DNA from: JBDWFY01 sp039976075 | Lineage (GTDB): Bacteria > Pseudomonadota > Alphaproteobacteria > Rhizobiales > Stappiaceae | Direction: 5' to 3' | DNA: 64,000 nt | Assembly: GCA_039976075.1 (NCBI GenBank) | Contig: JBDWFY010000021.1 | Span: forward strand, 1 to 64,000 | Shown: piece by piece, positions 49,779 through 58,399 of the stretch | How positions within the stretch are numbered: position 1 is the first letter of the stretch | Layout: every line of letters starts with the position of its first letter | Notes under the pieces: generated by a model | Seen by the model: only the letters and a program-made list of their open reading frames with translations | What the model was told of the DNA's origin: nothing | The model's database searches: none | Program-made: the position numbers and the translations under genes

Positions 49779-50873
49779 TCACGATTCCTCAGTCAGTTCT
49801 TTAACAGGCTCAAGCGGCCGAGTTGCTGAGTTGTAACAGGCTTCGACAATGGCCATCGTATTCCAGGCGCTCTCGACGGATGTTTCCAGCCGTTCATCCT
49901 CGTCGGAGACATAGCGCTGCATGTTGTTCATTATCAATTCAAAGGCATCCGGGAACCAGCGCCCGATCAACGGGACCCGGGACAGCGGACTGCCGCGTGG
50001 TCCCATCCATAGTTCATCCGGTTCGCCGCGTGGATAGTCCAGCAGCACACCGAGCTTTACGATCGCAGCTCCTTTGTCACCCTCGAAGCGGATTGAGCTG
50101 TCCTGATGAGACCGTCCGAAATCATGATGATGGTTGATAGACAGCGTGACGCGCAGATCATCCTCATATTCCAGAATAGCCGTCGTCCGGGTGTCGGTCA
50201 GCTTGGAGCCGGGATAGGAGAAATTTCGCGCTAGCACGGCCTTGGGCGAGCCCACAAGGCTCTGAATGAGGTCGATATAGTGAATTGAATGAGAAACGAT
50301 CTCGACCCGGGGGTCCGCTTCCAGGGTCGGGAAGAGATGCCAGGGCGTGACGAGATTGAGATGCACCTCAATCTCTGTCATTTTACCGAAGAACCCACTG
50401 GTAAGAGCGTCCCTGACAGCCAGCATCATCGGTGCAAACCGGAGCTGGAAGTTGACAGCAGCCTTGAGTTTTTTACGCCGGCAGGTGGCGAGAATATCAT
50501 CGGCAACCGCCAGGTCCACACCCATTGGTTTCTGGATCAGAACCGATGCGCCATCGGGTAAGCTATTGAGCATGTCGACATGGACATGGTGACTGCTGGC
50601 CAGATCGAAGATCACGTCTTTCCGTTCGGTTGCTTCTTCCAGAGTGGCAAACACCCTGGGAATGCCGAATTTCCCCGCGACTGAGTGGGCCCGTTCAGGT
50701 GTGCGGTTCCAGATGCCTGCAACCTCGTAACCTGCTTGCTGATAGGCAGGCATATGGCTATCGACCACGATGCCGCCCGCTCCCAGAATGACGATTGGAC
50801 GTGGGGCGGCCGGCTTTGGCCATGTCTGATTGAACGACACTGAGTTGTCCTTTGATAGTTCGGGTTCGATCAA
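49779..50873 (-). CDS. Gfo/Idh/MocA-family oxidoreductase
   Basis: 364 residues. Rossmann motif PIVILGAGGIVVDSHMPAYQ QAG, dinucleotide region YEVAGIWNRTPERAHSVAGK, then VLIQKPMGVDLAVADDILAT with the Lys of the EKP-type motif (here QKP). Glu of EKP is replaced by Gln. The C-terminal beta sheet has TEIEVHLNLVTPWHLFPTLE and VSHSIHYIDLIQSLVGSPKA, where the His of HSIHYID serves catalysis. NAD(P)-dependent sugar or inositol oxidoreductase. Its start overlaps the IclR stop by four bases. Confidence 0.88.
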   Translation of the reverse strand: MIEPELSKDNSVSFNQTWPKPAAPRPIVILGAGGIVVDSHMPAYQQAGYEVAGIWNRTPERAHSVAGKFGIPRVFATLEEATERKDVIFDLASSHHVHVDMLNSLPDGASVLIQKPMGVDLAVADDILATCRRKKLKAAVNFQLRFAPMMLAVRDALTSGFFGKMTEIEVHLNLVTPWHLFPTLEADPRVEIVSHSIHYIDLIQSLVGSPKAVLARNFSYPGSKLTDTRTTAILEYEDDLRVTLSINHHHDFGRSHQDSSIRFEGDKGAAIVKLGVLLDYPRGEPDELWMGPRGSPLSRVPLIGRWFPDAFELIMNNMQRYVSDEDERLETSVESAWNTMAIVEACYNSATRPLEPVKELTEES

Positions 50874-51655
50874 CCGACGCCGATCGACTGGGTGATCTTC
50901 TTTCCCGCCTGCTGCACGGCATTGCGGATCAGGTCTGGATCGGGGCCGTGGGCACTGCGCAGGGTCGCAACGATCAGTGCAGCCTTGATGGATGATTCAG
51001 CCGTGCCAACCAGCACGCCGACATCCAGCCCACCGACAAAACGTTCGCCATCGGCAATTTCATATCCGCGATCACGAACGCTGCGTACCCGTGTCAGGAA
51101 GGTGTCCTGCACATCTTCGGGCATGGTCGTGAATTCGGTATAGTTGTGCAGGAAGTCATCCCTTTCGCGATCTTCCATGGCTGCCAGGATGATTCGACCG
51201 GAGGTCGTTGCAATCGGAGAATGACGAGAACCGACCTCGACAGACAGGCGCAGTGCCTTGGGGCTTTCGTGCTGGGCCAGGACGACGATTTCTCCATCAC
51301 GCAATGTCGTAAGGTGACACGTTTCCTTGACCTCTTCGGACAGATTGCGCATGACCGGCAGCGCGACACGCAACAACTCCTCGTAGGGGGAGTGCATGCG
51401 GCTGAGCTCAAACAGCTTCAGTGTCAGCCGATACTGGCCCGCCTGGGTACGTCGGATATAGCCACGGGTTTCCAGGGCGGAAAGCGTTCGAAAAATTTCG
51501 CTGGCATTCCTGTCCAGCGCGCGGCCGATGTCGGCCTGGGACATGGAGAGGGCATTCTCGCTCAACAGCTCAATGACATCCAGCGCCTTGTCCAGGGCAG
51601 GAACGGTATATTTCTGCCCTGGCTTCTTGTCGGTGGTGGTGTCTTGTGTGCTCAT
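50870..51655 (-). CDS. IclR-family transcriptional regulator
   Basis: 261 residues. N-terminal winged HTH at about 15-75 (VPALDKALDVIELLSENALS MSQADIGRALDRNASEIFRT, LSALETRGYIRRT), followed by the IclR effector (GAF-like) domain (LRDGEIVVLAQHESPKALRL, SPIATTSGRIILAAMEDRE, GGLDVGVLVGTAESSIKAAL). ATG 51655 is used; four codons of an alternative upstream start are possible. It sits inside the transporter/enzyme operon between permease and oxidoreductase genes, so it probably regulates its own operon through sites in the 57.1-kb divergent region. Confidence 0.9.
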   Translation of the reverse strand: MSTQDTTTDKKPGQKYTVPALDKALDVIELLSENALSMSQADIGRALDRNASEIFRTLSALETRGYIRRTQAGQYRLTLKLFELSRMHSPYEELLRVALPVMRNLSEEVKETCHLTTLRDGEIVVLAQHESPKALRLSVEVGSRHSPIATTSGRIILAAMEDRERDDFLHNYTEFTTMPEDVQDTFLTRVRSVRDRGYEIADGERFVGGLDVGVLVGTAESSIKAALIVATLRSAHGPDPDLIRNAVQQAGKKITQSIGVG

Positions 51656-51688
51656 GCTCGTTCCCAAACTGATTTGTACCCGCTCAGA

Positions 51689-52840
51689 TCAACCCGCAGC
51701 TTTTTTACGCCGCGTGCCGCCTACGGTATAGATTGCTGCCGCAGCAACAACTACCGTCCCTTCGATCACGCCTTGATAGTTGGCGCCCAGGTTCAGAATA
51801 TTGAAGCCGTTCGTCAGGGTAAACAGCAGCAAAGCCCCCACAAGCGTTTTAATCACACTACCGGCACCGCCAAAGAGTGACGTGCCACCAAGGATTGCCG
51901 CTGCGATGACCGTCAGTTCCGCACCCTGAAGAGCCGTGGGGTTAACAGCGCCCAGGCGAGAGCCGAACATGATGCCTGCAAAGCCCGCCGTGGCGCTGGA
52001 GAGAATAAATCCGGCCATCTTATAGGCCCCGACATTCACACCGGAAAGGCGGGCCGCAACGGCGTTGCCGCCTGTTGCATAAACACGCCGGCCAATCGTG
52101 GTAAAACTGAGAACGGCCCACACTATGGCTGTGTATATGGCGGTATAGATGACAGGCTTGGCAACCGTCAGCTCAGGGCCGCCCCATAACGCGACCAACA
52201 GCAGAAATACACCTGCCACGATGCCGCCTGGAACACTCACGGCCACGGCTTCACCGTTGCTGCGAGCCCGTAAAAAGCGCCAGCCGAACCAGAGCATCAG
52301 CAGGATGCCCCCAACGATCAGCAGCATCTGTATCGGAATTTTGCCGCCCTCGAAGAGCACCATCTGCGCTTTTGCTTCCGGCGTCGAGACAATCAGGGAG
52401 CGTCCGTTTGTCAGGATCAGCACCAGACCCCTGATGGCTGTCAGCGTCCCCAGGGTGACAATGAAGGCATTGATGCCAAGCATCTGGACAATGGCACCGT
52501 TTAGTCCTCCGACCATTGCACAGGCAATCAGGGCGATCACGGCGGCGGCCCAAAAACCCAGTGGTCCGGCAAGACCGACGGTGATTGCGGCCCCCAAAGC
52601 GGCAACGGAGCCCACCGATAGGTCAAAATTCCCCGTAATCAGGATGACGGTCATCCCAACGCCCATCATCGCGATCATAGAGCTTTGATAGAGAATGTTG
52701 GTGATGTTGATCGGGCTGAAATAGGGGGGACGTCCGGCAACTGCCGTTACCACACCAAGGGTGATCATCAACAAAACCAGGGCATAATAGACCCCGGCCT
52801 CGCGCAGGCCGAAATGGCGTTTCCAATCGGAGTTATGCAT
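51689..52840 (-). CDS. Ribose/xylose-type ABC transporter permease
   Basis: 383 residues, longer than RbsC and nearer to XylH-like length. About ten to twelve transmembrane segments. Signatures: ITNILYQSSMIAMMGVGMTV ILITGNFDLSVGSVAALGAA and YATGGNAVAARLSGVNVGAY KMAGF. The C-terminal end has FTLTNGFNILNLGANYQGVI EG. The start overlaps the ATPase stop by eight bases. Codons before 52840 are rejected because they lie in the ATPase gene and are rich in Arg/Pro. Confidence 0.9.
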   Translation of the reverse strand: MHNSDWKRHFGLREAGVYYALVLLMITLGVVTAVAGRPPYFSPINITNILYQSSMIAMMGVGMTVILITGNFDLSVGSVAALGAAITVGLAGPLGFWAAAVIALIACAMVGGLNGAIVQMLGINAFIVTLGTLTAIRGLVLILTNGRSLIVSTPEAKAQMVLFEGGKIPIQMLLIVGGILLMLWFGWRFLRARSNGEAVAVSVPGGIVAGVFLLLVALWGGPELTVAKPVIYTAIYTAIVWAVLSFTTIGRRVYATGGNAVAARLSGVNVGAYKMAGFILSSATAGFAGIMFGSRLGAVNPTALQGAELTVIAAAILGGTSLFGGAGSVIKTLVGALLLFTLTNGFNILNLGANYQGVIEGTVVVAAAAIYTVGGTRRKKAAG

Positions 52841-54395
52841 GGTGCGTGCCCTTGTTCTGTGCCGCGTTGGCCACGTCGTTTTCACTGATGCCGGAGGCAA
52901 GCAGGATCAATTCCTGATCATCGGTCGCCCGGGCTTCTCGTTCAGCAACGACTGCTCCGTCACGCATAACGATAATCCGATCCGATACAGCGAGGATTTC
53001 TTCGAATTCAGATGAGATGATGATGATGGCCACCCCGTCGGCGGCAAGTTTGCGAACCAATGCCAAAATGTCGGCTTTTGCACCCACATCGATTCCTGCG
53101 GTGGGCTCGTCGAGGATGATCAGCTTGGCATCACCGAAGAGCCAACGGGCGACCGTCACTTTTTGAGCATTGCCTCCCGACAGTTCGGTAACAAAGGTTT
53201 CCGGACTGTCGGTTTTGATGTTCAGGATCTCGATTGCCCGCTCGGCCCATTCCATCTCAACATCACGTTGAAGAAACAAACCGGCCTTGGCAGTCTTGTC
53301 CAGATAGGGCAGGGAGTTGTTCTTCCAAATCTCAAAAACAGGCACGATTGCCTGCTGATCGCGATCTTCCGGAATCAATGCCATGCCCGCCTTGACCGAT
53401 TGACGCGGAGAATGACCCATGAGGCGATCATGCATGATTACCTTGCCCGTCGCCTGTTTGTCCGAACCGAAAATCGCATGGGCGAGTTCGCTGCGTCCTG
53501 ATCCCAGAAGTCCGGCAACGCCGATGACTTCTCCCGCCCGAAGTGTCAGGTCGGTGGGTGCCAGGCCTTGTGGTGAGGCGAGATTTTTACACTGAAGAAC
53601 AACCTCATCCCGAATGGTGCCACGCACTTCGCGCAAATGTTCGAGAGTTCCGACGGTTTTACCCGCGATCGCATTGGCAATATCGGCTTCCTCTACTTCA
53701 GAGGTGCGCGCATACATCACTGTCTGACCATCGCGCAAGACCGTCACTTCATCGGTGAGCGCGACAATTTCATCCAGGAAATGGGAGACAAATATGATGC
53801 CTTTGCCCTGTTGAGCCAGGTGGCGGACAGTTGAATATACGATTGCACGTTCTTCCTTCGCCAACGATGCCGTGGGCTCATCCATGACAATCAGGTCGGC
53901 CCCGTAGCTGAGTGCCTGAAGAATGCACACCATCTGGCGGGCGCCGATTGATAGATCCGACACCAGGTCGTCGGGGTCAATGCGGTAGCCGACTTCTTTG
54001 CAGATGTCGTCAAATTGCACCCGGTCCTGCGGGTTGCGACGCCAGCCGCGCTCTTTCCACAAGAACACATTTTCCAGTACGGACAGCGTCGGCACCAGGG
54101 GAATGTTCTGATGGATGGTTGCGATGCCCGACTTGTTGGCTTCCAGGGGCGAACTGAAGGAGACTTTTTTACCTTTCCAGACCTGGTCACCGCCAGAAGC
54201 AGGGAATGTCGCGGAAAGGATTTTGATGAGAGTGGATTTCCCGGCGCCGTTGGCGCCGAGAAGCCCATGAACAGACCCAGCATAAGCCGCGAAATCAACG
54301 CCCCGAAGGGCAACCGTTCCATTCGGGAACGTTTTCTGAATTCCGGTAAGGCTCAGCAGAGGCTGTTTGTCTTTATGGTTCTCAGAGTGGCTCAC
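52833..54395 (-). CDS. Sugar ABC transporter ATPase, two-domain
   Basis: 520 residues. Domain 1 Walker A LLGANGAGKSTLIKILSATF, signature LSIGARQMVCILQAL, Walker B LIVMDEPTASLAKEE, switch His in IIFVSHFLDEIVAL. Domain 2 degenerate Walker A VAGLLGSGRSELAHAIFG, signature LSGGNAQKVTVARWL, Walker B LIILDEPTAGIDVGAKADIL. Typical RbsA/XylG-type. Six bases after the binding-protein gene. It powers the importer of the deoxysugar-like cluster. Confidence 0.92.
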   Translation of the reverse strand: MSHSENHKDKQPLLSLTGIQKTFPNGTVALRGVDFAAYAGSVHGLLGANGAGKSTLIKILSATFPASGGDQVWKGKKVSFSSPLEANKSGIATIHQNIPLVPTLSVLENVFLWKERGWRRNPQDRVQFDDICKEVGYRIDPDDLVSDLSIGARQMVCILQALSYGADLIVMDEPTASLAKEERAIVYSTVRHLAQQGKGIIFVSHFLDEIVALTDEVTVLRDGQTVMYARTSEVEEADIANAIAGKTVGTLEHLREVRGTIRDEVVLQCKNLASPQGLAPTDLTLRAGEVIGVAGLLGSGRSELAHAIFGSDKQATGKVIMHDRLMGHSPRQSVKAGMALIPEDRDQQAIVPVFEIWKNNSLPYLDKTAKAGLFLQRDVEMEWAERAIEILNIKTDSPETFVTELSGGNAQKVTVARWLFGDAKLIILDEPTAGIDVGAKADILALVRKLAADGVAIIIISSEFEEILAVSDRIIVMRDGAVVAEREARATDDQELILLASGISENDVANAAQNKGTHHA

Positions 54396-54401
54396 GCCTG
54401 A

Positions 54402-55364
54402 TCACCACTGCCCAACACAGTCATCAACATTGTCGATGCTGACGCCGGGTGTCGGATACGTGATGAATTCAGCGTCGTGGGCGGTTCCTCCGGCAACATC
54501 TTGCAGCACTTTGAACGAGATGCGGCCGATTTCCTCGGGCTTATAGCAAACCGTGCCGTCAACCGAGCCGTCCTTCACTGCGGCGATGGCGAGCTTGGAG
54601 CCACCGAAACCGACCAGTTTGGCCTTGGATCCTGCGGCATCAACAGCGCGGGCACAACCCACGACCATATCGTCGGCCTGATTGAAGAACAGATCGATAT
54701 CCGGATTGGATGCCAGAATGTTCTGACAGGCGGCTTCGCCTTTTTCAGCTGTCCAGTCGCCTGGCTGTGCAGCAACAATCTCGTAAGCCTGACCTGCTTC
54801 CTTCATGCCTTTTTCGAATCCTTCGGTGCGCTGTTGAACTTCGGCGTAACCGGCGGCACCTTCGATAATGGCAATCTTGGCAGTGTCCACCCCGTCGAGA
54901 AGACGGGCTGAAAGAAGGCCAACTTCACGACCGGCCGCAACTTCCTGCTGAGTGACCAGAGCGGCAAGGCTTTCATAGACATCGTCAATCGGGCGGGTCT
55001 TTGTGTCGCCGATCATGGAAGCAGAAGCCACGACAGCGACATTTGCCGCTGCGGCCTTGTCTGCCCATGCGGTCGCAACAGCTGAGTCGTTTGGCATGAT
55101 CGCGATACCTTTGACACCCTGTGCCAGCAAATCGTCGATATCGTTGGTCTGTTTGAGAACATCACCCTGTGCATCAAGCACGATGGCTTCCGCTCCGGCT
55201 TCTGTGGCAGCGTCAGAAAAGCCTTTGGCTACAGCAGCAGCAAAAGGGAAACTCAAGCCGTTGCTTGAAAATCCGTAAGGGCCTTTATCTGCGGCCAGCG
55301 CGGCAGTGCTAAGCACCATGCTCAATGCTGAAACACCTGCAATAAATTTGGCTGTTAATGTCAT
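54402..55364 (-). CDS. Sugar ABC transporter substrate-binding protein (Peripla_BP_4)
   Basis: 320 residues with a signal peptide (TAKFIAGVSALSMVLSTAAL, AA). RbsB-like features: PYGFSSNGLSFPFAAAVAKG FSDAATEAGAEAIVLDAQGD, DDLLAQGVKGIAIMPNDSAV ATAW, SNPDIDLFFNQADDMVVGCA and LVGFGGSKLAIAAVKDGSVD GTV. It is the receptor of the importer, preceded by the MaoC gene with 72 bases between. A single Cys pair (CQNIL, CAR) may be oxidised. The mutarotase in the same operon points to a rhamnose- or fucose-like ligand. Confidence 0.9.
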   Translation of the reverse strand: MTLTAKFIAGVSALSMVLSTAALAADKGPYGFSSNGLSFPFAAAVAKGFSDAATEAGAEAIVLDAQGDVLKQTNDIDDLLAQGVKGIAIMPNDSAVATAWADKAAAANVAVVASASMIGDTKTRPIDDVYESLAALVTQQEVAAGREVGLLSARLLDGVDTAKIAIIEGAAGYAEVQQRTEGFEKGMKEAGQAYEIVAAQPGDWTAEKGEAACQNILASNPDIDLFFNQADDMVVGCARAVDAAGSKAKLVGFGGSKLAIAAVKDGSVDGTVCYKPEEIGRISFKVLQDVAGGTAHDAEFITYPTPGVSIDNVDDCVGQW

Positions 55365-55436
55365 CGTCGTCCTCCCGTGATGAGGTTAGTTTGAGAACTG
55401 AGGTGCGTCAGCACCGGTTTTCCTTTTCCCCGCGTT

Positions 55437-55889
55437 TCAGCCTGCGGCTTCTTTGCGTTCCACAAGGTAAAGGTGGTCACAGACCAGAACGACCTGGTCG
55501 TCCTGATTGGTGATTTCGATGGCTTCGTGAACGAACCCGTGCGATGCACGCTTGGGATGATCACGCTTTTCGGTGATGGTGGCTTTGACTTTGATCGTGT
55601 CGCCGATATGCACTGGGCGTATGAAGCGCAGCTTGTCGTATCCGTAGGACATTGCATGAGGATTGATGGTTGACGCCGTCAGGCCGATCCCAACCGAGAA
55701 AACCAGTGTACCGTGGGCTATCCGTCGCTTGAACGGCTGGGTGGCGCACCATTCCTTGTCCATGTGATGGGGGAAGAAGTCACCGGTATGCCCGGCATGG
55801 ACCACGAAATCGGTCTCGGTGATTGTCCGGCCAAAGGTCTGCCGGGTGTAGCCGATCACATAATCCTCGAAATACTCTTCAACGATCAT
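55437..55889 (-). CDS. MaoC-like (hot-dog) dehydratase/hydratase
   Basis: 150 residues, single hot-dog domain. EYFEDYVIGYTRQTFGRTIT ETDFVVHAGHTGDFFPHHMD and IAHGTLVFSVGIGLTASTIN hold the family signature (TETD, the HMD region and AHG), then KLRFIRPVHIGDTIKVKATI with the conserved (F)xxPVxxGD motif. The R-specific enoyl-CoA hydratase active site (Asp/His) may be met by the Asp and His of TGDFFPHHMD. It is translationally coupled to the CoA-transferase (four-base overlap). It would hydrate or dehydrate an acyl-CoA made by that enzyme. Confidence 0.88.
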   Translation of the reverse strand: MIVEEYFEDYVIGYTRQTFGRTITETDFVVHAGHTGDFFPHHMDKEWCATQPFKRRIAHGTLVFSVGIGLTASTINPHAMSYGYDKLRFIRPVHIGDTIKVKATITEKRDHPKRASHGFVHEAIEITNQDDQVVLVCDHLYLVERKEAAG

Positions 55890-57076
55890 AAGGCGGCACC
55901 TTTCTTGTCGTCCGTAATCGTGCTGAAAACGGGATCGGTATCTGCACCCAGCGCCGGAGCGCCGAGGCCATTCTTCAAAACAGTCCCATCAATCCGTATC
56001 GGACACGTGGTCGTCTGGAACGACGTGCCTGAACGGGATTGGATTTCCTGGATGACGCCCAGCGACTCAAGCGCTCCGGTCTCTGTCAGCGCTGCCCAAT
56101 CCAGAATTTCGGCGCACCAGATACCGGCAGGTTCAAGCGCATCCAACCAGCAGCGGGTGGGTTCTGTCAGGAGATGGTCGCGCAATATGGCCTTGATATC
56201 ATCGCGTCTGGTGTAGGCGAGGGAGGGGTCGTAAAAGGGTGCCAGCCGATCCAGGGAGAGCAGGGTGCCCAATCGTTCGATCGGTGTCATTGCAATGGCG
56301 ATGTAACCATCAGCGGTCTGGTAAATTCCATAGGGCGCTGTTGCATGCACGTTTGCCCCATTGATCGCGCACCGTTCAGGCTGGTTTTTTTGATCCGCGT
56401 TCAGGTAACTGGTGAATTGTTCGAATTGAAGGTCCATTGCAGAGGCGAGCAGACTGACCTCGACAAGTGCCCCGCGTCCCGTCCTGGCCTGACGAAACAA
56501 GGCTGCGAGAATGCCCTGTGCCAGATGCATGCCGGCTGCAATATCCGTGATTGAAACCCCAAACGGGATCGGGGCATCGTCTGCACTGCCGGACAGCCAT
56601 ACCATCCCGGAGCGGGCCTGTGCCAAAAGATCCTGACCGGGAAGGTCTCGCCAGGGACCGTCTGTGCCATAACCGGAAACAACGCCGTAGATGATGCGGG
56701 AGTTCAGCGCGCTGACTGCGTCAAAACCCAGGCCGATCCTCTCCATCACACCAGGACGGAAATTGTGGATCAATACGTCGGCACTGCTGATGAGTTTTTT
56801 GACGGAATTTAGATCGACATCGTTCTTCAGATCAGCCGCGACGCTTTGCTTGGACCGGTTGATCGTATGAAACAGGAGGCTGTCCGAGTCGAGCCATTGG
56901 TCTGCCACTGCAAGACCTCGGCAGGCATCTCCCCCGTGAGGGCGTTCCACTTTGATGACCTCTGCACCCAGATCCGCCAGGCGCATGGCGCACGCCGGTC
57001 CGGCCAGAAACTGCGAGAGGTCCAGCACTCTCACGCCTTCCAGCGGTAATTCAAAAGGGGCGTCCGTCATTGTCAT
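55886..57076 (-). CDS. CaiB/BaiF-family CoA-transferase (second paralogue)
   Basis: 396 residues. LEGVRVLDLSQFLAGPACAM RLADLGAEVIKVERPHGGD, VSGYGTDGPWRDLPGQDLLA QARSGMVWLSG (catalytic Asp in QDLLAQA), SITDIAAGMHLAQGILAALF and the C-terminal ALTETGALESLGVIQEIQSR. ATG 57076 is chosen because GGAG lies six bases upstream; a TTG at 57094 starts the longer frame. It heads the minus-strand operon, diverging from the plus-strand operon. The shared PGQDLLAQARSG block and similar length mark it as paralogue of the gene at 48275. Confidence 0.9.
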   Translation of the reverse strand: MTMTDAPFELPLEGVRVLDLSQFLAGPACAMRLADLGAEVIKVERPHGGDACRGLAVADQWLDSDSLLFHTINRSKQSVAADLKNDVDLNSVKKLISSADVLIHNFRPGVMERIGLGFDAVSALNSRIIYGVVSGYGTDGPWRDLPGQDLLAQARSGMVWLSGSADDAPIPFGVSITDIAAGMHLAQGILAALFRQARTGRGALVEVSLLASAMDLQFEQFTSYLNADQKNQPERCAINGANVHATAPYGIYQTADGYIAIAMTPIERLGTLLSLDRLAPFYDPSLAYTRRDDIKAILRDHLLTEPTRCWLDALEPAGIWCAEILDWAALTETGALESLGVIQEIQSRSGTSFQTTTCPIRIDGTVLKNGLGAPALGADTDPVFSTITDDKKGAAL

Positions 57077-57105
57077 TCGAATCTCCGTATTCAAATAAGA
57101 GAAAA

Positions 57106-57227
57106 CATTTTATATATGAGAATGCAATAAGTTTTTATGCTGCAAAGCGGCATAAATTGCGTATTGAAAACAATCTGACTGGACGTATTGCATAAAGTGT
57201 AAAAATATATTTTATATGTGAGAGAAT
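57106..57227. promoter_or_regulatory. Divergent regulatory region with nested repeats
   Basis: TTTTATATATGAGA (57108-57121) and TTTTATATGTGAGA (57210-57223) are near-identical direct repeats. ATGCAATA (57122-57129) and TATTGCAT (57186-57193) are exact inverted repeats. Inside lies TTTATGC/GCATAAA (57134-57156, nine-base spacer). The AT-rich 195-base gap separates the two operons of the cluster and is the expected target of the IclR regulator. Confidence 0.6.
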
Positions 57228-57271
57228 TGGTTGAGCCGCAGAACCGAATTGAACCGACCGGAGCCAAGGTC

Positions 57272-58399
57272 ATGGAAACACAGAAATTTCTGGTGGGAAT
57301 GACCTGGGATCATCCAAGGGCCTACGACAGCCTTGTTGCAGCCTCGGCAGAGTTTGCCAACCATACCGGCGTTCAGATCAAATGGAAGAAACGCAGTCTT
57401 CAGGACTTCGCCGACGTGCCGATTGAGCAACTGGCGCGTACCTACGATCTCATTGTTCTGGATCATCCGCATGTTGGGCAAATTGCCGAGAGCGGCTGCT
57501 TGCAAGCATTGCCGCCGATGCCGACATCCGCTTCGCTGGGTGGATCCGTTGAATCCTATCATTGGAAAGGCCGGAGCTGGGCCTGGCCGATTGATGCGGC
57601 CTGCCAGATGGCCGTCATTCGGTCAGACCTGATTGCGCGGTTGCCCGATACCTGGGAAGCGTTGATGAGAACTGAAAACGAGGACTGTCGGCTCCTGACT
57701 CCGCTAAAACCCGTCGATGCCTTTGATATGATGCTGACGCTGTTGGCAAGCCGGGGTGAGGAAACCCTGCCGATCAATCCAAGTGAATTCTGCACCAGGG
57801 AGAGTGGGTTGGCTGCACTGCATATACTGAAGCATCTTTTCAAGCGCGGGCCTGCAGAAGCGGTGAGTTGGAACCCAATACAGGCGCTTGAAGTGCTGGC
57901 GGGGACTGACGACTTTGCCGCATCTCCGTGTTTGTTTGGCTACATCAACTATGCCCGCCCGGGATTTCGCAAGAACCAGCTGGATTATGTCGATCTGCCT
58001 ACCTTTGAGGGCGTCGGATCACGTCGTTCGATTCTGGGTGGGGCAGGCATCGGGGTATCGTCCTTGCGGGACAGTGCTGAAAGAGCCCAGGCGTTTGCTG
58101 CGTGGGTATCCTCGGAACCTGTTCAATCAGGGGTCTATCTTCAAAATGAAGGGCAGCCCGCACATAGGGAAAGTTGGCAAAAGAAAGCCGGAGATCCGCT
58201 TTATAGGTCGTTTCTGAGGGGCGGCTATGAAACCATCTCCACGGCTTGGACCCGTCCGCGCGACGCCTGGTTCCTGAATTTTGTCGATGACATTTGCGAT
58301 GTCTTTCCCGCGTTCTTTCAGCGGGATCAGAACGAAGAGTCCTTCCTCAACGATCTCAATACACTTTATCGCCACCACACTGGAAAGGGCGCGATATGA
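57272..58399 (+). CDS. Solute-binding-protein homologue without signal peptide
   Basis: 375 residues from ATG 57272 (METQKFLVGMTWDHPRAYDS), preceded by GGAGCCAAGG. The overall fold is that of ABC extracellular binding proteins family 1: early lobe KWKKRSLQDFADVPIEQLAR TYDLIVLDHPHVG, sugar-cleft segment WAWPIDAACQMAVIRSDLIA and late GSRRSILGGAGIGVSSLRDS AERAQAFAAWVS. But there is no signal sequence, no lipobox and no hydrophobic N-terminal helix even in the longer frame from 57218. It heads a catabolic operon instead of a transporter operon. It may be a cytoplasmic sugar sensor, or an enzyme-like recruit. Confidence 0.72.
   Translation: METQKFLVGMTWDHPRAYDSLVAASAEFANHTGVQIKWKKRSLQDFADVPIEQLARTYDLIVLDHPHVGQIAESGCLQALPPMPTSASLGGSVESYHWKGRSWAWPIDAACQMAVIRSDLIARLPDTWEALMRTENEDCRLLTPLKPVDAFDMMLTLLASRGEETLPINPSEFCTRESGLAALHILKHLFKRGPAEAVSWNPIQALEVLAGTDDFAASPCLFGYINYARPGFRKNQLDYVDLPTFEGVGSRRSILGGAGIGVSSLRDSAERAQAFAAWVSSEPVQSGVYLQNEGQPAHRESWQKKAGDPLYRSFLRGGYETISTAWTRPRDAWFLNFVDDICDVFPAFFQRDQNEESFLNDLNTLYRHHTGKGAI

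Noticed and set aside
51146..51880. Plus-strand frame of 244 codons
   Set aside because: Antisense to the IclR and permease genes; no domain or signal.
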